64,000 bases of DNA from Paraprevotella xylaniphila YIT 11841 (GCF_000205165.1 NZ_GL883879.1:51128-115127); one strand, 5' to 3'. Counted from the stretch's first letter, positions 24,115 to 33,009 are shown. Program-made: numbers and translations. Notes: generated from the sequence alone by a model not told the origin.

Positions 24115-25860
24115 GTGAAGAAGGTTACAGTTTTGATATGCGGAGTTTGGGCCATGTTGTCAGTCTGTTTCACGTCTTGTGCGACGGGAGGGAAGACGCA
24201 AGGTATATCGGCCGAGGCACAACGCAGGTTTGATTATTATTATGCCGAGGCCGTGAAGAGCAAGTTGGCCGGGCGTTACGATGATTCTTTCGAGTTGTAT
24301 AAACATTGTTTGGACATCAATCCCGATGCGGCCGAAGCGTTATACAATCTCGGATTGTATTATCTGGGGATGGATGACTCTGCCCGGTGCGCGTCGCATC
24401 TGTCCCGTGCGGTGGCTTTGGAACCGGATAATATATATTATAAGGAAGCCCTTGCGTCTTTTTATTTGCGCAACCGGAATGATGTGCAGGCCGTGCCTGT
24501 GCTCGAAGATATGGTGCGGTGCAATCCGACCCGTTCGGATGTATTGGCGCAGTTGGTTAATATGTACATGAACCGTGAGCAATACCGCGAGGCGATTAGT
24601 GCACTCGACCGCATAGAGACGCTTGAAGGCAAGAACCTGTCCATCAGCATGGAGAAGTTCCGGCTGTATCGTGAATTGAAAGAGGACGGTAAGGCCTTTG
24701 CCGAATTGGAAAGTCTGGCGCGCGAGAATCCTAACGATTTGGCTTATCGTGTATTAATCGGCGATCAATATCTGTTGCTGCAACAGCCGGACAAGGCTCT
24801 TGCCGTTTATGAGGAAGTCCGGAAGAAAGAGCCCGGGAACCAGGCTTTGCGCATGTCCATGCTCGATTATTATAAGCAGACGGGCCAAGATTCGCTTTAT
24901 CAGACCCAGTTGGATGCAATCTTATATGGAAAAGAGACTGACGAACGGGCCAGGGTCATGCTCATGCGTAACTATATCGTAGACCAAGAGAATGCGCATG
25001 CCGACAGCACTTTGGTATTAGCCGTTTTCGACCGCATCTTCGATGCTGTCCCTGAGACGGTGGATATGCTGACGCTTTATGCCTCCTATCTGCAAATGAA
25101 ACATATAAATGGCCAACTCGAACCGGCTTTGGAACGCATCCTGAAGCTTGAGCCGGACAATCAGGTGGCTTTGTACCAGTTGGTGCAACTGGCTGTCCAT
25201 GCCAATGACTATCCGAAGGTGGCGGACATTTGTACGCGTGCCATCATGCATTACCCGGAACAATTACCCTATTATTTCTATTTGGGTTTTTCTTATTATC
25301 AGCTTGAACGTCAAGACAAGGCTTTGGATGTGTTCCGCAAAGGCGTGCGGCAGATCAAGCCGGATACGGACCACGGCATAGTGGCCGATATGTATTCCAT
25401 CATGGGCGACTTGTACTACAGCAACGGACTGAAAGACTCGGCTTTCATCGCATACGACTCTTGTCTGGTGTACAACCCGGAGAATGTCGGTTGCCTGAAT
25501 AATTACGCTTATTATCTCTCGTTGGAAAAAAAGGATTTGGACAAGGCAGAAGAAATGAGCCACCGCACGATTGTGGCGGAACCGGGAAACAAGACCTATA
25601 TCGACACTTATGCCTGGATTCTTTTTATCAAGGGGAAGTATGCTGAGGCCAAGCTTTATATGGACCGTGTCCTTGTAGGGGACATCGGGAAAGACGAAGA
25701 AGTGTCCGGAGGAGTCTTGGAGCATGCCGGGGATATTTATGCACAATGCGGCGACATGGAGGGTGCCTTGAAGTATTGGAAGATGGCACAGGAAAAAGGG
25801 GGTGATGTTTCCCGGCTTTTGAAAAAGAAGATCCAAATGAAAAAGTATATTGAAGAATGA
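24115..25860 (+). CDS. TPR-repeat lipoprotein
   Basis: A 581-residue lipoprotein starting at GTG (24115), five bases after dut. The GTG is chosen because it gives a proper signal peptide with two basic residues and a lipobox FTSC at about residue 22. The rest is a run of tetratricopeptide repeats (for example NPDAAEALYNLGLYYLGMDD, LAVYEEVRKKEPGNQALRMS, AYDSCLVYNPENVGCLNNYAYYLS). TPR repeats form a scaffold for protein partners. The order dut-TPR-DUF4292-envC is familiar from Bacteroidetes genomes, suggesting a link to envelope assembly. Its stop overlaps the next start (ATGA). Confidence 0.85.
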   Translation: MKKVTVLICGVWAMLSVCFTSCATGGKTQGISAEAQRRFDYYYAEAVKSKLAGRYDDSFELYKHCLDINPDAAEALYNLGLYYLGMDDSARCASHLSRAVALEPDNIYYKEALASFYLRNRNDVQAVPVLEDMVRCNPTRSDVLAQLVNMYMNREQYREAISALDRIETLEGKNLSISMEKFRLYRELKEDGKAFAELESLARENPNDLAYRVLIGDQYLLLQQPDKALAVYEEVRKKEPGNQALRMSMLDYYKQTGQDSLYQTQLDAILYGKETDERARVMLMRNYIVDQENAHADSTLVLAVFDRIFDAVPETVDMLTLYASYLQMKHINGQLEPALERILKLEPDNQVALYQLVQLAVHANDYPKVADICTRAIMHYPEQLPYYFYLGFSYYQLERQDKALDVFRKGVRQIKPDTDHGIVADMYSIMGDLYYSNGLKDSAFIAYDSCLVYNPENVGCLNNYAYYLSLEKKDLDKAEEMSHRTIVAEPGNKTYIDTYAWILFIKGKYAEAKLYMDRVLVGDIGKDEEVSGGVLEHAGDIYAQCGDMEGALKYWKMAQEKGGDVSRLLKKKIQMKKYIEE

Positions 25861-26693
25861 AGAGAATGAATTTCGTATGGGGTGTCCTGGTTGCCGTTTT
25901 TGTATTGTGTCTGTCGGCTTGCCGTTCCACTAAAAACATAACGCAGACGGAGCCGCATGATGATGGTGGTGCCGTGGAGTGGGTAGACAAGATGGCGTTG
26001 TCCGGTTTGAAGGAGGGGACTGTCACTTCGAAAATGAACCTTGACTTGAATTTGGGCGGGAAATCTTTGTCGGTGGGCGGAAGCTGTAACTTGAAACGGG
26101 ATGAGGTGATCCAACTTTCGCTTGTGGCCATGGGCTTTATGGAAGTAGGACGTCTGGAATTTACGCCCCAATACATGATGATGGTCAACCGGATGGGAAG
26201 GGAATACGTAAAGGTGGATTACGCGGACGTGCCTTATTTGCAGCAGGCCGGTGTGGATTTCTATACGTTGCAGGCTTTGTTTTGGAACGATGTGTTTGTG
26301 CCGGGACAGGAAGGCCGTTGGCAAGAGCGGGACTTTACCATCTCGAAGAATCAGGAAAGTACGATTCTGACCTCGAATAGCGGTTCGTTGTTGCAATGCC
26401 AGTTCGTGGTCGACTTGCTGACCGGGTTGATTCGCAATACGTCCATTGCCGTTACAGGTCAAGGTTCCGTGCCCCGTCTGAACTGGACGTATCAGCATTT
26501 TGCGAGTGTGGAGCAAAAAAGTTTTCCCGACAAGATGCAATTATCCGTCACGGGAGCGGGGAAAGACCTGACGGCTGTCTTTTCGCTGAGCAATTTGAAA
26601 TGGAATGCGAAAAGCATCGAGTTGACTCCGGAACCGGGCGGAAAATACAAGAGGGTCAGTCCCGACCTTATTTTAAAACAACTGATAAAATGA
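25857..26693 (+). CDS. DUF4292 lipoprotein
   Basis: A 278-residue lipoprotein with lipobox LSAC near residue 21. The body has the repeated amphipathic strands of a half-barrel (KMNLDLNLGGKSLSVGGSCNLKRDEVIQLSLVAMGFMEVGRLEFTP split by turns), reminiscent of LolB/LppX-type folds, which bind lipid or lipoproteins. This is the DUF4292 family of Bacteroidetes, always near this operon context as far as I recall. It overlaps the genes on both sides by four bases (ATGA), so the three are translationally coupled. A role in lipoprotein or lipid handling at the outer membrane is only an inference from fold style. Confidence 0.78.
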   Translation: MKRMNFVWGVLVAVFVLCLSACRSTKNITQTEPHDDGGAVEWVDKMALSGLKEGTVTSKMNLDLNLGGKSLSVGGSCNLKRDEVIQLSLVAMGFMEVGRLEFTPQYMMMVNRMGREYVKVDYADVPYLQQAGVDFYTLQALFWNDVFVPGQEGRWQERDFTISKNQESTILTSNSGSLLQCQFVVDLLTGLIRNTSIAVTGQGSVPRLNWTYQHFASVEQKSFPDKMQLSVTGAGKDLTAVFSLSNLKWNAKSIELTPEPGGKYKRVSPDLILKQLIK

Positions 26694-28015
26694 AATGTAG
26701 GTTGGTCATGTTTTTTACGGTATGGATGCTCGTGTCCGGCGGAGGAACGTTGGAGGCGCAGACCAATCGTAAGATAAAGGCACTGCAAACTCAGAAGAAA
26801 GAAATACAGAAGGGCTTGACCCGTTCCCGGAAAGAACTGAAAACGACGGAGAAAACCGTAGCCACCAAGCTGCGTGACATCAGCATGATAGCCAACCGGT
26901 TGGAGGCACGACAACGTTATATCGACACGATGGAGGTGCAGTTGAAAAAGGTCAGCGACCAGGTAAATGCACTGGAACGGAAGGTGGAGCGTACGGCAGC
27001 CGAATTGGAAACAAAGAAGGCCGATTATGCCAGAGCCTTGCGTTATGCACGGGCTTGCAAGTCGGTGGGGAGTCCTTTGCTTTTCGTGCTTTCCACCCGT
27101 TCTGTGACTCAGATGTACCGTCGTTCGCGTTATGCCCGGGAATATGCCAATTATCAGCGTACGTTGGCTGAGCAAATTGTACGTAAGCAGGACGATTTGT
27201 TGGCGCAGAAGAACGAATTATTGGGTGTGAAAGCCGAGAAAAACCGTTTGATTGCCGAATGCGAGCAGCAAAAGGCTTTGTTGCAAAAGCAGCATGACGA
27301 AGAGCAAAAGAACGTAGCCGGATTGCGGCAGAGGCAGAAGCACCTGAAAAAAGAGGTAGAACAACAGCAACAGCAGCTTTCCGCTTTGGACAAGAAGATA
27401 GACCAGATGATAGCCTACGAGGTGGAGCAGGCGCGCAAGAGAGCCGAGGCTGCCCGTAAGAAAGCCGAAGCCGAGGCACGCCGGAAAGCGGAGAAGCAGC
27501 GGAAGCAGGGCCGTAATCAAGCCGCTTCGGGAAAGAAAGAAGGGAAAAAATCTTCTTCCATCCCTCCGGAGTATAAATGGATTACGCCTCAGGAACAAGC
27601 CCTGAATGGCAATTTCGTCCGGAATAAAGGGAGGCTGCCGGTTCCCATTACGGGAAGTTACATGGTGGGTAGCCATTTCGGAACCTATAATGTGCCGGGC
27701 TTGAAGAACGTTCGTTTGGATAATAAGGGAACCAATTATGTAGGGCGTCCCGGAGCTATGGCACGTTCCATTTTCGATGGCGAAGTCTCGGCCGTCTTCC
27801 AGTTTGGAGATACCAAGAATGTATTGGTGCGCCATGGCAGTTATATTTCCGTCTACTGCAACTTGTCTTCCGTGCGGGTAAGCAAGGGACAGAAGGTCAA
27901 GGCGCGTGATATCTTAGGTACGGTGGAGGACGACGGTACGGGTAATTGCGTGCTGCACTTCCAACTGCGGAAAGAGACTCAGAAACTGAACCCCGAAGTC
28001 TGGATAGGGCGTTGA
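26690..28015 (+). CDS. envC: Murein hydrolase activator, EnvC family
   Basis: A 441-residue periplasmic protein: signal peptide to about residue 23, a long coiled coil (about 25-275, rich in Lys, Glu and Gln), then a LytM/M23 domain (about 310-441). In E. coli, EnvC activates cell-separation amidases and has lost its own zinc site. The same appears here: the usual H-x3-D becomes N-x3-N in DNKGTNYVGRPG, and the usual H-x-H becomes V-x-H in CVLHFQLR. Three of four metal ligands are thus missing, so it should be an activator and not an enzyme. The ATG at 26690 overlaps the DUF4292 stop; a longer upstream frame is an artefact. Confidence 0.88.
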   Translation: MKCRLVMFFTVWMLVSGGGTLEAQTNRKIKALQTQKKEIQKGLTRSRKELKTTEKTVATKLRDISMIANRLEARQRYIDTMEVQLKKVSDQVNALERKVERTAAELETKKADYARALRYARACKSVGSPLLFVLSTRSVTQMYRRSRYAREYANYQRTLAEQIVRKQDDLLAQKNELLGVKAEKNRLIAECEQQKALLQKQHDEEQKNVAGLRQRQKHLKKEVEQQQQQLSALDKKIDQMIAYEVEQARKRAEAARKKAEAEARRKAEKQRKQGRNQAASGKKEGKKSSSIPPEYKWITPQEQALNGNFVRNKGRLPVPITGSYMVGSHFGTYNVPGLKNVRLDNKGTNYVGRPGAMARSIFDGEVSAVFQFGDTKNVLVRHGSYISVYCNLSSVRVSKGQKVKARDILGTVEDDGTGNCVLHFQLRKETQKLNPEVWIGR

Positions 28016-28046
28016 GAGACTTTCAGCCGGAGCCGCAAATCTTTCT

Positions 28047-29108
28047 TTATATCTGTAGGCCGTCCAACAGCTCGATGTATAAGGCTATGGCTTCCCGGAT
28101 TTCCGTTACGGTGATGTATTCGTCCGCCGTGTGGGAACGTGAGGATTCGCCCGGCCCCATTTTCAAAGACGGGAAGTGCATCAGCGCCTGGTCGGAGAGC
28201 GTAGGCGATCCGAAAGGTGTGCGTCCCAAAACTTTGGCTTTGGCCACAATGGGATGGTTCTCGTCTATGCGCGAAGAATTCAGGCGGAAAGAGCGGGCTT
28301 TCACTTCACTGTCCGTATGGGCGCAGGCTGTCCGGTAGATTTCTTCGTTGGAGTAGTTCTCATTGCTGCGCACGTCTACGGTGAAAGCGCACTGGTCTGG
28401 CACGACGTTGTGTTGCGTGCCGGCATGGACGACCGTCACGCTCATTTTCACGTCTCCCAAGAGCGGTGAAGTCTTCGGGAACCGGTACGTCCTGAACCAC
28501 TCCATGTCTTTCATGGCTTTGTAAATGGCGTTTTCCCCTTCGTTACGTGCCGCGTGTCCCGACTTGCCGTGGGCCGTGACATCCAATACCATCAGCCCTT
28601 TTTCGGCGATGGCCGGTTGCATGCCGGTGGGTTCGCCCACCAAGGCCAAGTCGATGTGCGGCAACAGGGGGAGCACGGATTCTATACCGTTCTTTCCCGA
28701 GACTTCTTCCTCGCACGAGGCTAAGAAGATGAGGTTGTAGGGTTGTTCTTTACCGGATAATGTGCAAAAAGCCTGCCACAAAGCGACCACGCTAGCTCCG
28801 TCGTCGTTCGTGCCTAATCCGTAAATACGTTCGCCTTCCCTTGTAGGGCGGAACGGGTCTCGCGTCCAACTTGCAGCCGGTTTCACGGTGTCGATATGTG
28901 CGTTCAACAAGAGGGTGGGGCGCCCGGTCCGGTAAAACGGCGAGATGCACCAAAGATTATGTCCTGTACGGCAAGGCGTTTTGCCCCGTTCTTTCATGAA
29001 ATTTTCCAATAAGTCGGCCACTTCCTTTTCTTCCCTGCTTACGGAAGGAAGGCTTACCATCCGTTCGAGCAGGCCGATGGCTTCCTGTGTCAATGCTTCA
29101 ATGTCCAT
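28047..29108 (-). CDS. M20-family deacylase, ArgE-like
   Basis: A 353-residue zinc-dependent M20 hydrolase. Metal-binding blocks are LLLNAHIDTVKPA, GLGTNDDGASVVALW and SCEEEVSGKNGIES, with VGEPTGMQPAIAEKGLMVLD as in ArgE/DapE enzymes. In Bacteroidetes, arginine is made through N-succinyl intermediates, and an enzyme of this size would remove the acyl group from N-acylcitrulline or N-acylornithine. No other arginine gene lies nearby, so the substrate is uncertain. ATG at 29108 (MDIEALTQ) is chosen because the longer frame crosses the promoter box. It converges on envC. Confidence 0.82.
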   Translation of the reverse strand: MDIEALTQEAIGLLERMVSLPSVSREEKEVADLLENFMKERGKTPCRTGHNLWCISPFYRTGRPTLLLNAHIDTVKPAASWTRDPFRPTREGERIYGLGTNDDGASVVALWQAFCTLSGKEQPYNLIFLASCEEEVSGKNGIESVLPLLPHIDLALVGEPTGMQPAIAEKGLMVLDVTAHGKSGHAARNEGENAIYKAMKDMEWFRTYRFPKTSPLLGDVKMSVTVVHAGTQHNVVPDQCAFTVDVRSNENYSNEEIYRTACAHTDSEVKARSFRLNSSRIDENHPIVAKAKVLGRTPFGSPTLSDQALMHFPSLKMGPGESSRSHTADEYITVTEIREAIALYIELLDGLQI

Positions 29109-29126
29109 AATTGTGTTTCTTTGAGG

Positions 29127-29134
29127 CAAAGTTA
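29127..29134 (-). promoter_or_regulatory. Bacteroidetes -7 box for the M20 gene
   Basis: Reads TAACTTTG on the reverse strand, a full TAnnTTTG match 19 bases upstream of the ATG at 29108. It supports that start over the longer open frame. Confidence 0.55.
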
Positions 29135-29172
29135 AGGTATTTTGGAGAAAAATTAAATATTTTGAGGTTTTC

Positions 29173-29205
29173 TTGTACATCGTTTCATTTAAAACCATAA
29201 CTTTG
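29173..29205 (+). promoter_or_regulatory. Bacteroidetes promoter for the acyl-CoA synthetase
   Basis: A TTG (29173-29175) and a full -7 box TAACTTTG (29198-29205) are 22 bases apart, a little longer than usual. The start codon is 22 bases downstream. Confidence 0.5.
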
Positions 29206-29227
29206 TAGATATTAAAAAGTCAAGATT

Positions 29228-31084
29228 ATGCTGAATACAAGTCTTTTCTCAGTGCTCGTCCATGAACAGGCCAAACGTTATGGCGACAGAACGGCCATGA
29301 GCTATCGCGATTATGAAAAGAATGTGTGGGTGCCGGTTTCCTGGAACCGGTTTTCGGAAGTCGTACGGAAAGTATCTGCATCCCTGTTGGCCTTGGGGGT
29401 GGATGTGCAGGAGAATCTGGCTGTTTTTTCGCAGAACATGCCCGAATGCTTGTACGTGGATTTCGGGGCTTACGGCGTGCGGGCCGTCACGATACCGTTT
29501 TACGCTACCAGTTCGGAGAGCCAGGTGGTTTACATGGTGAACGATGCCGGGGTTCGTTATGTGTTTGTCGGCGAACAGTACCAATATGACATTGCTTTCC
29601 GTAGCATGCCCCATTGTCCGACGCTCCAGAAACTGATTATTTTCGACTCTTCCGTGGTAAAGAATCCTCAGGACACGGTGTCGGTCTATTTTGAGGATTT
29701 CCTGCAAGCCGGTGCCGGACATGAAGAGAATGAGGAGTTGAAGCGGCGTGCGGCCGAACTTCGGATGGACGACTTGGCCAATATACTTTATACTTCGGGC
29801 ACCACGGGGGCCAGCAAGGGGGTGATGCTGAGCCACCGGATGTATCACGATGCGATTATCGCCAACGACGCGGTCCTGACGCTTGGGGAAAAGGATGTCG
29901 TGTTGAACTTCCTTCCTTTCACCCATGTGTTTGAACGGGCATGGTCTTACCTTTGCCTGTCCGAAGGTGCGCAGTTGGCCGTCAATCTGCGGCCTGCCGA
30001 CGTGTTGCAGTCGTTGCAGGAAGTGCATCCGACGTGCATGTGTGCCGTACCCCGTTTTTGGGAGAAAGTATATGCCGGCGTGCAGGAGAAGATAAGGCGG
30101 AGCAATCCCGTACAGCGTAAGTTGTTGCATGAAGCACTTCAGGTGGGCAAGGCATATAACGTGCATTATAAGATGCGCGGTCTGATTCCTCCCGTTTCAC
30201 TGAGGCTGCGGTATACGTTTTTCGAGAAAACCGTAATCGCTCTTTTAAAACGGACCTTGGGTTTTGAGAACGCCAACTTTTTCCCTACTGCCGGGGCTGC
30301 CATTCCACCGGTTGTGGAAGAATTCGTCCATTCGGCCGGCATCAACATGGTGGCCGGTTACGGGTTGACGGAGTCCACGGCCACTGTCTCTTGCGACCGG
30401 AAGGGGCAAACCAAGACGATAGGGTCCGTGGGGCGTATTATCGGAGGATTGCAGCTGAAGTTCGGTGACGACAATGAGATACTGCTGCGCGGAACATCCA
30501 TAACCAAAGGATATTACCGGAAGGATGAGGCGACCCGTGCGGCCATCGACGAGGACGGATGGTTCCATACCGGCGATGCCGGTTATCTCAAGAACGGTGA
30601 GTTGTTCCTCACCGACCGGATTAAAGACTTGTTCAAGACCTCTAACGGGAAGTACATTGCCCCGCAGATGATAGAGTCGAAACTGGTGGTGGACCGTTAC
30701 ATCGACCAGATAGTAGTGATTGCCGACCAACGTAAATTCGTATCGGCGCTTATCGTTCCCGAATACAACTTGTTGAAGGAGTTTGCCGAACGCCATCATA
30801 TCCGGTATGCCGATACGGCGGATTTGTGCCGGAATGCCGACATCAACAAGATGTTGCTCTTCCGTATCAATACCTTGCAGCAAGAGTTTGCCCATTATGA
30901 ACAGGTGAAGCGCATCACGTTGCTGCCAGAGCCGTTCAGCATGGAAAAAGGAGAGCTGACCAATACGTTGAAGGTGAAACGTCCGGTGGTGAACCGTAAC
31001 TACGCGGCCGAGATAGAAGCCATGTACGTGGAGGATACGCCGCCGGAAGTTCCTTGTCCGCCACCGGTGACTCCTTCTGTCTGA
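29228..31084 (+). CDS. Long-chain acyl-CoA synthetase (AMP-forming)
   Basis: A 618-residue member of the AMP-binding superfamily, which activates fatty acids to acyl-AMP and then acyl-CoA. Motif A is YTSGTTGASKGVMLSH; NMVAGYGLTESTATVS holds the second adenylate block; and TGDAGYLKNGELFLTDR with KTSNGKYIAP are the hinge and lysine motifs of long-chain enzymes. It would activate dietary or recycled fatty acids for phospholipid synthesis; no beta-oxidation genes are nearby. It has its own promoter and terminator, so it is monocistronic. Confidence 0.92.
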   Translation: MLNTSLFSVLVHEQAKRYGDRTAMSYRDYEKNVWVPVSWNRFSEVVRKVSASLLALGVDVQENLAVFSQNMPECLYVDFGAYGVRAVTIPFYATSSESQVVYMVNDAGVRYVFVGEQYQYDIAFRSMPHCPTLQKLIIFDSSVVKNPQDTVSVYFEDFLQAGAGHEENEELKRRAAELRMDDLANILYTSGTTGASKGVMLSHRMYHDAIIANDAVLTLGEKDVVLNFLPFTHVFERAWSYLCLSEGAQLAVNLRPADVLQSLQEVHPTCMCAVPRFWEKVYAGVQEKIRRSNPVQRKLLHEALQVGKAYNVHYKMRGLIPPVSLRLRYTFFEKTVIALLKRTLGFENANFFPTAGAAIPPVVEEFVHSAGINMVAGYGLTESTATVSCDRKGQTKTIGSVGRIIGGLQLKFGDDNEILLRGTSITKGYYRKDEATRAAIDEDGWFHTGDAGYLKNGELFLTDRIKDLFKTSNGKYIAPQMIESKLVVDRYIDQIVVIADQRKFVSALIVPEYNLLKEFAERHHIRYADTADLCRNADINKMLLFRINTLQQEFAHYEQVKRITLLPEPFSMEKGELTNTLKVKRPVVNRNYAAEIEAMYVEDTPPEVPCPPPVTPSV

Positions 31085-31088
31085 GTGT

Positions 31089-31115
31089 AAAACTCTGCCA
31101 TTATGGCAGAGTTTT
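31089..31115 (+). terminator. Terminator after the acyl-CoA synthetase
   Basis: A perfect 11-bp stem (AAAACTCTGCC with its complement) closes on a five-base loop, and the descending arm ends in TTTT. It starts four bases after the stop codon at 31084. Confidence 0.8.
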
Positions 31116-31233
31116 GAGAACATTCACAGACTAAAAAAGGATAAGAAGTATCGTTCTGGAAAGAAATCTTGTATAAAAATACGGCTTTTCAGGACTGAAA
31201 ATGCAAATATACGGTATATATGCAAATCATTGT

Positions 31234-31299
31234 GCTGAGAACAAAAAATCGTTTGGCTGAAAGCGATTTTTTGTTCTCAGCATGTTTTTCGCATGTTCT
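31234..31299 (+). repeat. 22-bp unit repeat, locus C, forming a long hairpin
   Basis: A perfect 18-bp inverted repeat (31234-31251 with 31264-31281) encloses a 12-base loop. The left arm with part of the loop is one 22-base unit (31238-31259) carrying the core AAAAATCGTTTGG. On the reverse strand two further units, 31256-31277 and 31278-31299, follow each other with an exact 22-base period. The unit is the same as at 13017-13140 and 55133-55218. Confidence 0.85.
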
Positions 31300-31631
31300 C
31301 AGTACGACGCAGAATAAGGGGGCTTAAAAGGGTATAAATACCTCTTGTTTTGGGGTATTTTTTCTTTATTAGCCTGTTTTTCGATTACAAAAATCCGAAA
31401 CAGATAGTCGTGCAGAGGGACGAAATGGAATCATCCCGGTGGCGACATTGCCGCAGGTTGACGGAAATACGGTTTCTTTTGTCAAGCCGGATGGACGAAC
31501 GACCGACGGTTTGATAAAAAGGCATGCTTTGAGATTCGTTTATAGACGGGTAAGGACGCGGATGCCCTCAAATAAGCGATTCTCGGACGATGAAAACTGA
31601 CAAAATGGCAGATTTGGGGGGACTGCATACC

Positions 31632-31703
31632 TTTGTCTATGCTTGTCCTTTTTTATTTTTGGGTGGAATAGATAAGATTTTTGGTTTTTTATATCTATCT
31701 TTG
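31632..31703 (+). promoter_or_regulatory. Probable tandem promoters of prfB
   Basis: TTTG at 31632-31635 and TATTTTTG at 31654-31661 are 18 bases apart. A second full -7 box, TATCTTTG, lies at 31696-31703, 18 bases upstream of the prfB ATG. A third box, TACCTTTG, overlaps the first TTTG (31628-31635). The closest box is the most likely one to give a short leader. Confidence 0.5.
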
Positions 31704-31721
31704 TGATAAAGTTTTGAGTTT

Positions 31722-32834
31722 ATGATAACCATTGAGCAACTGAAAGATATTAAGACGCGTACTGAGGCGCTTTACCGCTATCTGGATATTGAAAACAAGA
31801 AAATCCAAGTGGAGGAAGAGCAGCTCCGCACACAGGCTCCGGGGTTTTGGGACGATGCCAAGGCTGCGGAAGAACAGATGAAAAAAGTAAAGGGCTTGCA
31901 GAAGTGGATTGACGGTTATAAGGAGGTCAAGACGCTGTGCGATGAGTTGGAACTTGCTTTTGATTTCTACAAGGAAGAGATGGTTACCGAAGAAGAGGTG
32001 GACGGATTGTACAGTCGTACGGTGGATGCCCTTGAAGACCTTGAGCTGCGCAATATGTTGCGGCAGGAGGAAGACCCGATGGACGCGGTGCTGAAAATCA
32101 ATTCCGGTGCCGGAGGTACGGAAAGTCAGGACTGGGCGTCGATGCTGATGCGCATGTACATGCGTTGGGCGGAATCCCATGGTTATAAATGTACCATTAG
32201 CAACTATCAGGACGGCGATGAGGCCGGTATCAAGACGGTGACCATGCAAATCGAGGGCGAGTTTGCCTACGGCTACCTGAAATCGGAGAATGGCGTGCAT
32301 CGTTTGGTGCGTGTGTCGCCTTACAATGCGCAGGGCAAGCGCATGACTTCGTTTGCGTCGGTGTTCGTGACACCTTTGGTGGACGATTCCATAGAAGTGT
32401 ATGTGGATCCTTCCCGTGTGTCATGGGACTTGTTCCGTTCCGGAGGTGCCGGCGGACAGAACGTCAACAAGGTGGAGACCGGCGTGCGCTTGCGCTACCA
32501 ATATAAAGATCCCGATACGGGCGAGGAAGAAGAAATCCTCATCGAAAACACGGAAAGCCGCAAGCAGTTGGAGAACCGCGAGAATGCCATGCGCCTTTTG
32601 AAGTCGCAGCTCTACGACCGTGCCTTGCAGAAACGTAAGGCCAAACAGGCTGAAATCGAGGCCGGAAAGAAGAAAATCGAGTGGGGGAGCCAGATACGCA
32701 GTTACGTGTTCGACGACCGTCGTGTGAAAGACCACCGTACGAATTACCAGACATCGGACGTGAACGGGGTGATGGATGGGAAATTGGATGGCTTCATCAA
32801 GTCCTATCTGATGGAGTTTGCCGGAGGAGAATGA
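31722..32834 (+). CDS. prfB: Peptide chain release factor 2
   Basis: RF2 ends translation at UGA and UAA. The 370-residue protein is encoded in one open frame from ATG. The region that holds the programmed +1 frameshift in many bacteria (around codon 20 here, LYRYLD) has no TGA and no shift site. The peptidyl-hydrolysis motif GGQ is at residues 244-246 (FRSGGAGGQNVNKVETGVRL). The stop-codon tripeptide is SPY at residues 199-201 in place of the usual SPF. A small membrane-protein gene and the CYTH gene follow and may be co-transcribed. Confidence 0.96.
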   Translation: MITIEQLKDIKTRTEALYRYLDIENKKIQVEEEQLRTQAPGFWDDAKAAEEQMKKVKGLQKWIDGYKEVKTLCDELELAFDFYKEEMVTEEEVDGLYSRTVDALEDLELRNMLRQEEDPMDAVLKINSGAGGTESQDWASMLMRMYMRWAESHGYKCTISNYQDGDEAGIKTVTMQIEGEFAYGYLKSENGVHRLVRVSPYNAQGKRMTSFASVFVTPLVDDSIEVYVDPSRVSWDLFRSGGAGGQNVNKVETGVRLRYQYKDPDTGEEEEILIENTESRKQLENRENAMRLLKSQLYDRALQKRKAKQAEIEAGKKKIEWGSQIRSYVFDDRRVKDHRTNYQTSDVNGVMDGKLDGFIKSYLMEFAGGE

Positions 32835-32859
32835 GTTTTACCTTTAAAACGATACGACT

Positions 32860-33009
32860 ATGAGTGTGAAAAAACAAATGAGACGTGCCGCTCGTGCCGC
32901 CCGTGAAGAGAAGAAGCAGAAACGCGCAATGGGAGCTTTGATCGGTGCCTTGGCGGTGCTGATTGTCTTGGGTATCATTGCTTTCGCCATCATGGGAAAT
33001 GAGTTTTGA
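32860..33009 (+). CDS. 49-residue basic membrane protein
   Basis: A short gene from ATG 32860 to TGA 33007-33009. Residues 1-23 are highly basic (KKQMRRAARAAREEKKQKR); residues 24-45 form one transmembrane helix (ALIGALAVLIVLGIIAFAIM); the protein ends GNEF. By the positive-inside rule the basic part would be cytoplasmic. It starts 25 bases after prfB and overlaps the CYTH start by 11 bases, so it belongs to that transcript. I know no function; it could be a ribosome- or nucleic-acid-binding membrane peptide. Confidence 0.7.
   Translation: MSVKKQMRRAARAAREEKKQKRAMGALIGALAVLIVLGIIAFAIMGNEF

Larger units (their letters stand above)
31116..31721. other. 606-base non-coding gap upstream of prfB
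   Basis: The gap contains the 22-bp repeat locus C (31234-31299) and at least three promoter-like boxes near its right end. Between 31390 and 31600 one forward frame is open for about 60 codons, with plausible-looking residues (RNGIIPVATLPQVDGN), but it has no start codon and no recognisable homologue; at most it is a decayed gene. Nothing else was seen. Confidence 0.6.

Noticed and set aside
26396..26689. A 539-residue version of the EnvC-type protein with an N-terminal extension
   Set aside because: The extension overlaps the DUF4292 gene in another frame; the ATG at 26690 directly gives a signal peptide and an ATGA overlap.
31390..31600. Possible decayed gene with an open frame of about 60 codons
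   Set aside because: There is no start codon and no recognisable family; reading may be chance in a region of moderate base composition.
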